Origin: Aquimarina sp. RZ0 | GTDB taxonomy: Bacteria > Bacteroidota > Bacteroidia > Flavobacteriales > Flavobacteriaceae | Length of the DNA: 64,000 nucleotides | Assembly (NCBI RefSeq): GCF_008370685.1 | Contig: NZ_VTZU01000041.1 | Location: 1-64,000, forward strand | Direction: 5' to 3' | Part shown: in pieces, positions 19,155 through 27,900 of the stretch | Numbering within the stretch: position 1 is the stretch's first letter | How the letters are laid out: the number at the start of each line of letters is the position of its first letter | Translations under genes and position numbers: made by a program | The notes under the pieces: model-generated | The model's input: the letters and a program-made list of their open reading frames with translations, nothing else | The model's database searches: none | Told to the model about the DNA's origin: nothing

Positions 19155-19564
19155 TCAGGTAATTCAATACCTCCCATTCCTTTAACCATTTTCAGTACTT
19201 TGTAAGCAGCATTTTTATCAATAATATTTGAGAATGTTTTTATCTTCATAAGCTCATCCTCATGATTAGAACAAAAAAGAGCTAGTTCCTCTAAGCTTTC
19301 AAAGTGAAGCTTTCTGTCAATTTTTTTTCTATTTAACTCAGCCATTTTATCATCATCCAACAACATTTGTCCTACATCCCGCAACAGCCAAAGAGGATTA
19401 ATTTCATCAAAAGCTTCAAGGATTCCATGTGTTACTTTATCACCAGCATTTCTTTTATCTTTTAAAATATCGCTTACTGTTTGAGGAACTACTTTGATTT
19501 TTTCAGCAAACTCTTTCTGATTAAAATCATAGTAATCCATTATTTCTTTGATTTTTTCCTTCAT
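19151..19564 (-). CDS. XRE-type repressor
   Basis: The 137-residue protein has an XRE HTH at about residues 8-60 (FNQKEFAEKIKVVPQTVSDIL). It is followed by INPLWLLRDVGQML, the same layout as the protein at 15953-16318. A 28-bp palindrome 28 bases upstream of its start matches TAAGCTATA elements in front of the 17964 operon. It therefore probably represses itself and that operon. The tail (about 85-137) is helical and unclassified. Confidence 0.83.
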   Translation of the reverse strand: MKEKIKEIMDYYDFNQKEFAEKIKVVPQTVSDILKDKRNAGDKVTHGILEAFDEINPLWLLRDVGQMLLDDDKMAELNRKKIDRKLHFESLEELALFCSNHEDELMKIKTFSNIIDKNAAYKVLKMVKGMGGIELPD

Positions 19565-19591
19565 ATATATATATTTTGCTTAAAAAAAAGC

Positions 19592-19619
19592 AATTATAGC
19601 TTATCAATAAGCTATAATT
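19592..19619. promoter_or_regulatory. Palindromic operator of the XRE repressor
   Basis: AATTATAGCTTAT and its exact inverse ATAAGCTATAATT flank a 2-bp centre. The site lies between the repressor (minus strand) and the plus-strand gene at 19693. The half-site TAAGCTATA recurs at 17761-17880. Confidence 0.75.
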
Positions 19620-19690
19620 TTACTATATTTGACTATCTATAACAAATATATGAAGTATATCAATAATCTGAGTTATACAAATAAAATAAT

Positions 19691-19708
19691 ATGTGGATAT
19701 TTCCACAT
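19691..19708. promoter_or_regulatory. Inverted repeat at the start of the 19693 gene
   Basis: ATGTGGA TATT TCCACAT spans the GTG start codon of the next gene. It could be an operator or a small hairpin affecting initiation. Confidence 0.4.
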
Positions 19709-19923
19709 GTAAAAGTTACAAATCAAAAGTTTTGAAACCTAAAGGAAGAAATAAAATAGAAATCTGGCTTATTACTTATGAGGATATATTGAATATTGCT
19801 GGATTAGAACGTAAAATTGATATTAAAAGAGGAACTATTCAAAAATTTATTAAATATAATCGAAAGCTAAATGATTTAGTAATAGAAAAACTTGAAGAAT
19901 TTATAAAAGATAATCTCTGTTAA
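19693..19923 (+). CDS. Small HTH-like protein
   Basis: This 76-residue protein starts with GTG. A stretch IWLITYEDILNIAGLE followed by KRGTIQKFIKYNRKL resembles a compact helix-turn-helix in which the second helix would contact DNA. The rest is basic. It is divergent from the XRE repressor and sits inside an inverted repeat, consistent with regulated expression. The start is uncertain because the inverted repeat overlaps it. Confidence 0.58.
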   Translation: MDISTCKSYKSKVLKPKGRNKIEIWLITYEDILNIAGLERKIDIKRGTIQKFIKYNRKLNDLVIEKLEEFIKDNLC

Positions 19924-19965
19924 ATTAAATCAAGAAAATATTAACTCCTCAAAACCCATAAAACG

Positions 19966-20307
19966 ATGAATATCGAAAATGACGAACAACATTATAAATT
20001 TTGCCTTCTTATACTGAAAGCATTTCATCTTGAACCAACCCTATTCTTTAGTCGGATTGCCGATAATGAATACTATGAATGCCTGATCTATTCGTGGGTC
20101 AATCAATTATATGAAGAAGAAAGATCAATTGCATATAGTATTGAACAGATACACAAAGCAAGGCATCAATTATTTTTTAGCGGAAAACATATCATAGCAC
20201 TTCCTAAAAAAAAGAATGATTCAAACACCTGTTGTATTCTTGAAGAAACGTTGCATTACACGATTAAAAATATAGAACAAACATCAATAGACAGTAAAGC
20301 ATCTTAA
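19966..20307 (+). CDS. Hypothetical protein
   Basis: The 113-residue, mostly helical product has no signal peptide and no recognised domain (LIYSWVNQLYEEERSIAYSI). The start ATG lies in AAAACGATG, the AAACGAT leader that precedes several accessory genes in this window. It is probably cytosolic; function unknown. Confidence 0.58.
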   Translation: MNIENDEQHYKFCLLILKAFHLEPTLFFSRIADNEYYECLIYSWVNQLYEEERSIAYSIEQIHKARHQLFFSGKHIIALPKKKNDSNTCCILEETLHYTIKNIEQTSIDSKAS

Positions 20308-20441
20308 AAAGAAGCTACGACCACTTTCATAACCCCATACGACACTAAACTATACTCATAAAGAACCCTAAAGCAACGATTAGGGACAAAATTCTTATGC
20401 TGTATTGTATCCTGAACATCTCATTTTTAAAACACAGATCA

Positions 20442-20696
20442 ATGTTTAAGAATCCTCAATATTTCAATATGTTATCTATAGAAAACCAACAATTAGTACT
20501 TCAAAAAATTAATAATAGACTGGTGTTTCCCAACTTTTCTGTGGACGATCTCAGCAAGATGCTGAAGAAACTAGATCCCCCTACGGAACTTCGTAAAGAT
20601 CATACCTTGATTATTAGCGAATACACCATAGATCGAATAAAGAATGAAATTCATAAACAAAATAAAAAAAATTATAGTACCCATAAAATGACCTAA
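20442..20696 (+). CDS. Hypothetical protein
   Basis: The 84-residue form starting at MFKNPQYF is preferred. An in-frame ATG at 20397 would add 15 residues that look unlike protein. The product is polar, helical and basic at the end. No family was recognised and no close neighbour shares its transcript clearly. A gap of about 200 bases follows with no convincing gene. Confidence 0.5.
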   Translation: MFKNPQYFNMLSIENQQLVLQKINNRLVFPNFSVDDLSKMLKKLDPPTELRKDHTLIISEYTIDRIKNEIHKQNKKNYSTHKMT

Positions 20697-20893
20697 GTAT
20701 TGATACCCCGAAATTATGAAGATATCACAGGTACTTTACTCAATCAAGTATACGTTGGTTTTTTATGATAGTATCCCAATGTACTCTCATATAAATTTCT
20801 TCACACTCTTTTGTTTTAACTGTTCTAAGAGTATGTATAAGAGACAAGTGCCTGGATATCTTTTTATCCAAAACATAAATTCAAGGAATCTCT

Positions 20894-21175
20894 ATGCAAG
20901 ATCCGCAAAGCATCTATAACAAATTAAGTAAAAAGGAAAAGAAAGAGATTAACCGGAAAATAGATCTAATGATGGATATGAATACCTCTGTAGAACAATC
21001 CAAAGAAATAGAAGATCAGTTATTTGAAACCCTATTTTCAATAGAAACAAGAAAAGGATCAAATGTCTTATATATTGAATCAGATGAGAAAGAATCTTAT
21101 TTCAAAAGGATCATTGAACTAGCGGGCAAATATGGTCGTTGGTTACAAAAAAAGATCATAAAGTGTATGGTTTGA
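20894..21175 (+). CDS. Hypothetical protein
   Basis: This 93-residue, charged, helical protein opens MQDPQSIYNKLSKKEKKEI. The second half reads like a coiled coil ending in a basic segment (RWLQKKIIKCM). No domain was recognised. It stands alone within a run of small genes; function unknown. Confidence 0.55.
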   Translation: MQDPQSIYNKLSKKEKKEINRKIDLMMDMNTSVEQSKEIEDQLFETLFSIETRKGSNVLYIESDEKESYFKRIIELAGKYGRWLQKKIIKCMV

Positions 21176-21310
21176 GTTTTTGAGAGTGCAAAGATGTCGG
21201 GTGTGTATTTCAGGATATATGGTTTTGAGTTTTTCCTAGAATAGTAACCCATCGTTTTGGATACCCACCCCGGTGTCTTTGTTACATTTTTAAAAAAAAT
21301 AGTGATTACT

Positions 21311-21433
21311 ATGATTAAAACCTATAGAATGAAAAAAGAGTGGTATCAACCCGATGTAGACTATAGCTGTATAATTACAGATACGAAACTAAAAAATCGT
21401 ACTGTCGAATTCATTAACCAAAAAGTAACATAA
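21311..21433 (+). CDS. Very small hypothetical protein
   Basis: A 40-residue frame (MIKTYRMKKEWYQPDVDYS...) runs in line with the next gene, whose start is 20 bases downstream. The composition is protein-like, but the length makes it uncertain. Confidence 0.35.
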   Translation: MIKTYRMKKEWYQPDVDYSCIITDTKLKNRTVEFINQKVT

Positions 21434-21452
21434 TACATAATACAATTAGCTT

Positions 21453-21947
21453 ATGCTCCCTTACGAAGACGATATTTTACAAAAAGTACTCCGGCAACTT
21501 GATGGAATTACCAAACTGGAAGCTCTGGATATTCTGCATAAAATCGAGATCCTGCTAAAAGATCAAAGATCCCCTATAGAGTACAGGAACCTCAAACAGG
21601 CACAGAATCGATTATTTCTGAAAAATGCCATGATTCCTATCGGAAAAAATGGGTATTGTTACCTAATAGACTATTGCCATTTTATCAAAGTATATCAGTT
21701 CCAATCGATATTCCCCTGTTTTCACTCTATGAAATCTCTGTATTATACGCAGTATAATGAACCTACCGTACAGTTTTTGAATAACAAAAACATAGAAGAA
21801 ACCTTTAATGGCACACATCTAAAATATGTGATCCGGGAATTTCTAAAAGATAACAAGGCAAAAGACAGAAACTCAAAGACCAATCGGTTACTCCTTTTAG
21901 AATTATTAGATCAGGTAGATCCAGCACACCGAATTTGTAAAAGCTGA
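21453..21947 (+). CDS. Hypothetical protein
   Basis: The 164-residue soluble protein has helical ends and a central aromatic-rich part (NGYCYLIDYCHFIKVYQF). No catalytic pattern was recognised. It is followed after 5 bases by a small membrane protein gene, and the two probably form an operon. The region has codon use similar to its neighbours. Function unknown. Confidence 0.6.
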   Translation: MLPYEDDILQKVLRQLDGITKLEALDILHKIEILLKDQRSPIEYRNLKQAQNRLFLKNAMIPIGKNGYCYLIDYCHFIKVYQFQSIFPCFHSMKSLYYTQYNEPTVQFLNNKNIEETFNGTHLKYVIREFLKDNKAKDRNSKTNRLLLLELLDQVDPAHRICKS

Positions 21948-21952
21948 AAACG

Positions 21953-22201
21953 ATGGATGATATCTACAAAATAATAGGAACGTTTCTCGTTTTATTTGGG
22001 ATTGTTTACTTCCTATGGAGATTAAGAAATGAGTGCAGGAAAATTAATGAAAATGCAGCACAACAAATAAAAAAACTGCAAGCGTGGCATAATCAACAGA
22101 AAGAGATATTAGAGAACGAAAAAATGGAGAGTAAGGAGATGATTGCGTATATAAAAAATAAAATTAATGATAGAGAATCACCTAATAACAATAGTTCATA
22201 A
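21953..22201 (+). CDS. Single-pass membrane protein with coiled coil
   Basis: This 82-residue protein has an N-terminal membrane segment (about 6-22, IIGTFLVLFGIVYFLW) and a long charged helix (about 25-75). The start ATG is preceded by AAAACG (AAAACGATG), the recurring leader. The layout is like Rz/spanin or other small anchor proteins, but nothing more specific can be said. Confidence 0.58.
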   Translation: MDDIYKIIGTFLVLFGIVYFLWRLRNECRKINENAAQQIKKLQAWHNQQKEILENEKMESKEMIAYIKNKINDRESPNNNSS

Positions 22202-22327
22202 AAAAATTACCCCTGGAATACATACAAATTTGGTTTGGTTAATTTTTGTGTAGTTCGTATGGGGTGCTTGATTGATAAGGAAACATCGACTTTTATTATT
22301 TTGGGAAAATAATGATTCCTTTTTCAA

Positions 22328-22516
22328 GTGCCCTGTACGTTTTTTAAAAATAAGAAAATAGAAATTAAAAAAATACAAGATATTTTGACGAAGAAAGATC
22401 CTATGCTGTCAAACAAACGCTTAAACCATTATAAAAAACAGGCTTTATCCCCTGTGAGTCCCATTGCACACCAACAGATATTAATGTATGTTTGTGATCA
22501 TTTTAAGAAAAAATGA
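22328..22516 (+). CDS. Uncertain small protein upstream of vgrG
   Basis: A 62-codon frame starting GTG ends in a protein-like stretch (PVSPIAHQQILMYVCDHF). An internal ATG at 22403 would give 37 residues. It is the only candidate gene in the 385-bp gap before vgrG. Low confidence. Confidence 0.28.
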   Translation: MPCTFFKNKKIEIKKIQDILTKKDPMLSNKRLNHYKKQALSPVSPIAHQQILMYVCDHFKKK

Positions 22517-22586
22517 GAAAAAAACAGGTAACAAATAACAAAATTAACACACTATTAAGTAGTAACCCCTATAAAAACACTTCCCT

Positions 22587-24425
22587 ATGGCATTACAAAC
22601 TACAGTAGAAATCAGCCTGGCAGGCACTATCATAAGTGCCTATAAAAGCATATCCATCAAGCAGGAGTTGGCTTCTCATCACAAGATGGAACTACGCTGT
22701 AGAATGGATGTTCTGGAAGATATGAAGGAAGATCTGGCAAGCTCCTCTAAAGACTTTTTAGGAGAAACTGTCATTCTACGAGTCGCTTCTGCTAGCGAAC
22801 TGCTAGATTATCAGGAGCTTCGTTTTAAGGGATTGGTTACTTCTGTTAATATGACCAAAGGGTTTCACCAGCAAGGAGGAGATCTGGTAAATATAGAAAT
22901 CAAAGGCTGTAGTATTCTTGCTGATGATGGAGCACACTTTACCTCCTTTTCCGAAATGGATCTGACGACCATACTCAACAATACTTATACCGGATATGAT
23001 GTTGGTAAGCTGGAAACCAGCTTCAATCCTTCCCTGACCGAAACCTTACTCTATAGTGTATGCTCCAATGAGAGCGCCTTTGCCTATACCAGAAGGCTGG
23101 CAACACAATATGGAGAATGGTTTTATTATGATGGAAAGGCATTGGTATTTGGATTACCGCAAGAAGCAGCAGATCCTATCACCTTATCCTATGGAATCAA
23201 TCTTATGCAATTTTCTCTGAACCTACAACCATTACCCAATAGTTTTAAATATGTGACCAGTGATTATATTACAGGTGATTTTCACCAATCTGGAACTAAA
23301 GAAGTCGCAAGCAACACACAGGGACATGTGAATTACACCAGTGGCAAGAGCGAAGAGATCTTCGGTAAAGAATCCACCGTATTCTTACACGGCTATGAAG
23401 ATGCGCAATCCAAACAAAGGCTGGACAATCAGGTAGCTAAACAAAAGAATGCCAGAGAAAACAGCCAAGTAGTCATATCCGGAGTAAGTGATAACCCAGG
23501 TGTCCAGTTAGGGAGTGTTGTACAGGTCAAGGATGATACAAAAGGCTACGGTAGTTTCAGGATTACAGAAGTTTTTCACGAGTTAGGAGAAGGAGGTCGT
23601 TATTCCAATACTTTCAAAGGAGTGAGTGCCGATATTTCTGCCTATCCTTTGACTGATATCCTGGCATCCCCCAAAAGTGGTACTCAGGTAGCCAAAGTAT
23701 ATGATAATGCAGATCCAGAAGGGCTTGGTAGGATCAAATGTCAGTTCTTTTGGCAACTTGCCACAGGTCAGACAACCCCGTGGATACGTGTTCTCACCCC
23801 TCACGCAGGAGCAGACAAAGGATTTCATATGCTACCCGAAGTTTCAGAAGAAGTTCTTATAGGCTTCGAGGGGAATTCGGCAGAACGCCCCTATGTGATG
23901 GGATCGCTCTATAATGGAGCTGCTTACCCATCTGAATGGCAAACAGATAAAAACAACCTAAAAGTTCAAAGGACGCGAGCAGGTCATACGATGATTTTCG
24001 ATGACAGTGAAGGAAAAGAAGAACTTACGATCTATGATAAAGATCAAAACAGTATCATCAAGTTTAAGAGCCATACCCAATCCTTAGATATTTTTGCCAC
24101 AGAAGACCTGAACCTTACTGCCAAAAATATCAACATACAAGCAGAAGAAAATATCAATATTCAGGCAAAGCAAAACGTAGAAACAGCTGCTGAAGGTGAT
24201 ATTAAAACGCTGGCACAAGGTACTATTGCTTCGCAATCGGATGGAGATACGCAGATCAAAAGTAAATCCAACATGGATATTGAAGCAAGTTCTGATACTA
24301 AAATAACGGGGACAAACGTTGTTTCTGAAGCAAAAAGCAAAGCAGAATTAAAGGGCGCACAAACCAAGGTAGCCGGACAGATGACAGAGGTCAAAGGTGC
24401 TGCCTTCAAAATAGATGTAAAATAA
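22587..24425 (+). CDS. vgrG: VgrG-type spike protein
   Basis: The 612-residue protein has the gp27/gp5 layout of VgrG. The N-terminal hub domains cover about 1-350. The OB-fold follows at about 360-450 (KVYDNADPEGLGRIKCQF, then TPWIRVLTPHAGADKG and EVLIGFEGNSAERPYVMGSL). The C-terminal region (about 490-600) contains short AE/ NINIQA repeats that form the triple-stranded beta-helix needle. It would tip a contractile injection tube. The PAAR-like gene starts after one base and a putative effector follows. No tssB/C, hcp or baseplate genes are in the window, so this is an orphan spike island that would depend on a system encoded elsewhere. Confidence 0.93.
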   Translation: MALQTTVEISLAGTIISAYKSISIKQELASHHKMELRCRMDVLEDMKEDLASSSKDFLGETVILRVASASELLDYQELRFKGLVTSVNMTKGFHQQGGDLVNIEIKGCSILADDGAHFTSFSEMDLTTILNNTYTGYDVGKLETSFNPSLTETLLYSVCSNESAFAYTRRLATQYGEWFYYDGKALVFGLPQEAADPITLSYGINLMQFSLNLQPLPNSFKYVTSDYITGDFHQSGTKEVASNTQGHVNYTSGKSEEIFGKESTVFLHGYEDAQSKQRLDNQVAKQKNARENSQVVISGVSDNPGVQLGSVVQVKDDTKGYGSFRITEVFHELGEGGRYSNTFKGVSADISAYPLTDILASPKSGTQVAKVYDNADPEGLGRIKCQFFWQLATGQTTPWIRVLTPHAGADKGFHMLPEVSEEVLIGFEGNSAERPYVMGSLYNGAAYPSEWQTDKNNLKVQRTRAGHTMIFDDSEGKEELTIYDKDQNSIIKFKSHTQSLDIFATEDLNLTAKNINIQAEENINIQAKQNVETAAEGDIKTLAQGTIASQSDGDTQIKSKSNMDIEASSDTKITGTNVVSEAKSKAELKGAQTKVAGQMTEVKGAAFKIDVK

Positions 24426-24426
24426 G

Positions 24427-24912
24427 ATGTCAGGAAAAGCAATAGCCACCGTAGGAAGTATGCATGTCTGTCCGATGTGTACCGGAACAGTCCCTCATGT
24501 AGGAGGTCCTGTCTCTGGTCCGGGGGCAACCGGGGTAACCATCAGTGGAAAACCTGTAGCACTTATGGGGGATATGTGTGTTTGTGTAGGCTCACCAGAT
24601 ATGATTGTACAGGGAGATCCGGGAGTATCCATCAATGGAGTACCCGTGGCCACTATAAATTCAATGACTGCTCATGGAGGGATGATCACTTCCGGAGAAG
24701 TTGGGGTCACCATCAGCCCAAATACAGAAGCTCCGGCAGCTCTCGTCACCATGCATATTCAGGAGATTCCATTTCCAGAGATTTCTATCGTAAACAAAGC
24801 ACTTGCAGTATTTACAGGAAACTCTAATAAAGAAGCAGAAAGTAATCAAGAGCAAATAAAGGAAGAAGCTAAGAAACACGGATATCTTAGTGATTTCTCT
24901 TTTAGTCAGTAA
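24427..24912 (+). CDS. PAAR-like spike-tip protein
   Basis: The 161-residue protein has the repeated beta-helical PAAR/DUF4280 pattern: GSMHVCPMCTG at the start, GPGATGVTISGKPVALMGD, then GDPGVSINGVPVATINSMTAHGG. The Cys and His positions could bind the tip metal ion. It would cap the VgrG spike and carry the next gene's effector. The C-terminal 35 residues are a charged helix. It follows vgrG by one base and precedes the effector gene by 10 bases. Confidence 0.9.
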   Translation: MSGKAIATVGSMHVCPMCTGTVPHVGGPVSGPGATGVTISGKPVALMGDMCVCVGSPDMIVQGDPGVSINGVPVATINSMTAHGGMITSGEVGVTISPNTEAPAALVTMHIQEIPFPEISIVNKALAVFTGNSNKEAESNQEQIKEEAKKHGYLSDFSFSQ

Positions 24913-24922
24913 ACAATAGCGT

Positions 24923-27900
24923 ATGAGAATAGAAGATCCTATCAAGATTGACTTTGCCAAAGATAATGAGGACTATACCAAAGCCAGGATAGAAGCTCTG
25001 TATGGTCACGCCAATCATATGGGCTTTTTCCCAATAGGAAGGCTTAATTTTTGGCACGGAGGTGTGCATATTGATGGAAACCATGCCATCACTGCCATCG
25101 CTGATGGTCGAATCATAGCCTATAGAATGGCTACGGATTATACCGAGGAAACCTTTCGGGAAACCACCAGTAAGTATTCTAATGGGTTTATGCTGATCCA
25201 GCACTATTATAGAAGCCCGCAAGGAAAAACTCTGCGCTTTTATAGTTTGTATCATCATTTGATGCCAAAGACAGAAATGGAAGAAGAAGCTGGAAAAAAT
25301 GTACCAGAATTCTATGCCAAACATACCATCACAGTCAAAAAAGGTAAAACAGACCAGTTACTTGGACTTGCAGCCAGATCATCAAAATCCTCTTCCATCA
25401 AAAAGAAAGGGCAAAAAGTACATCTTATCCCTATAGGACATACGTTTACATTAGATCCAAAAAAAGAAAAAAGATCTGTAAATCCTGTACCTTTACCAGT
25501 AGAAGCGACTACTGTCAAGCCCATTATCAAACCTAACTTTGATGGAGAATGGGCAAAAGGAACCAATTATAAACGTATTAAATTTACAGATATCGATGGT
25601 GTAGAACACCGCAATGTATACACTTATGTAAACGCTGCCTATAATACACCTTTGGGAGGTGGCGTGTATAAAGTCATATATCCTACCCATGATCAACCCG
25701 ATACTATTTATATGATCAAAGGGAATACCAAAACAATTCAGAAAGGAGCATTGATCTATGACAAACCAGATCATAAAGGAAAAGGAAAACTACTGAAAGT
25801 AGTGAGCAAAGGGACATCCGGAGAAGCCAAAAAAGTAAATAAGCACTGGTACAAGGTAAAGGATAAAGAAGAATATATCCAGGCAAAAGATGTAGATGTT
25901 GTCACCACCCTAAAAGATGATATTGTATATGATACAACCACCGATGTAGATGTACCTGTTAAAGCCGGAGATATCATCGGGCATACAGGAATGTATGGAT
26001 ATCGGGGAAATGAAAAATATAGAGCAGTACATCTGGAAGTTTTTACTGATGATCCTGATCTGGAAGAGTTTCTAAAAAACACACAGGATAATGACCGTAC
26101 TCGTTATAAAACCAAAGCTAATATAAAAATATGGAACTCCAAACCACTAAAGAAACCCCTTCCTAAAAAAACAAAGGTCAAGGTATACCAACGTAAAGGA
26201 AATTTTGCACAGATCGGATTTGAAAATTTTGAAAGAGATATTCCTACCGATGGGATACTATGGACACCCAATCGTGATGGCAAGGAAGCTGGTCAAATCG
26301 GATATTCCAAAGAAAAGGGGTATGCCGTATTAGATGAAAAAGCTGCCAATAGCTATCTGGATAATGCCTTAGAAAAAGGGGTGAGCAAACTAATCTACAA
26401 AGCTAAAATTAAGATAAACAATCAAGATGGTAGAACCGTCACTTTTACGCATCCGCGGGCAGGACAAAAATATTGGGTTGATGGAGCGTTAATCCCGGAA
26501 GCCACCCCTGTAAGAAAAAAACTAGAACCTATAGCCCTTCAGCCAAAAGGAGTAAAACTATCATTTGGCACAGAAATATTAAAAGAACCACAAGAAGAAG
26601 AATCAAGTGCGGAAATGACAACTACGCCTGTAGCAGATACTCCTGTACACTCCGGGGAGGAACAGCAGTGGTTAGAAATATCCGATACCATAGAACGGGT
26701 GTATGAAAAAGAACCGGATGATACCACTATTGAATTTGAGGAGTTCAAGCCAGAAGTTGAATTTAAAACTCCAGTAAGCAGTGTTGAGCTAGATGATATC
26801 CTCTGGTGGAAGATCAAAGGAAAATACAGGAATGAAGAGGATAACCTGTTATCTAAGGAAGGATGGGTACAAAAAGCCAAAGAGGAAGAAGGCAAGCCTA
26901 AACCTACTACAGAAGAAGAACCGGACTTACAGGTTTTAAACCCGTATAATTGGCTTTCCTATGGATGGAAACAGTATGATAATACAGATGGAACGTATAT
27001 CTACGATTTTAAAGATGAAAAAGATGCCCCTGACTTTATCAAAGAAGTATGGGAAATGGTAGATCTACCGGAAACAGTAACCAATCAGAATGGTACGGTA
27101 GAAGAAAGACGAGATCGGGTACTTAACAGATATGAACTACAACAGGCAATGCGGGTCAAGAAAAAAGTACGGGCATTATCGCATATGATTATCAAACATC
27201 CCAGTGAATGGGATTATAAGGGAGATAGGTATGCTTCGTTAAAGGCAGAAGTAGAAGAGTTGTATAAAAAAGGGATTGATCAGGAGGAGGATGCTGAACG
27301 CAGGCAGGAAATGGAGCAGATACGGGATGAGAAATTAGCGTTGCTCGAAGAAAAAATAAATGCACTTTGTTTCTGGAAAGAGATCAAGGATATTGAAATC
27401 GCTAAACCTGAAGAAAAAAAGGAAGAAAAGAAACCTAAACTATCAATGCTCCCAGAAGGATTTGTAGGACTTGTTAGTGAGCCTAAAGTTGAAGAGCCAA
27501 CTTTTAGTTTAGAAACCGAAGAAACCACAAAAAATAGTAAAGAAAAACGTACCTTTCCGGTCAATAATAGTAATGTATGGCATTTTCATCCGATTGCTTT
27601 TGTTGAGCATTTTAAAATGTTACAACAAAATAAATCAGGGGAGTGTTATTGTAATAGAGAACTTACCGTTGAAGAATTTAAGAATATTTTTACCCGTATT
27701 CGTAAAAGTGAAAAATTAGGTAACGATATTTTGAGTCATAGCAATTGTAGTATCCCAAACGAGGATAAAACCTTTGATAGGCTTACAGAAGAGTTTAATA
27801 AAACGACCAAAAAGTATGGAATCAATCAATGTATTCAGAAAATGCACTTTATAGCACAATTATACTGGGAATCAGCAAGATTTACAACTGGATTAGAATT

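Noticed and set aside
20831..20850. Partial match to the Tn5 mosaic end (TGTATAAGAGACA)
   Set aside because: Only 13 bases agree and there is no transposon context; chance or a library artefact are both possible but unsupported.
20716..20919. A 67-codon frame between two small genes
   Set aside because: It overlaps the start of the more convincing 20894 gene and has an unlikely residue pattern.
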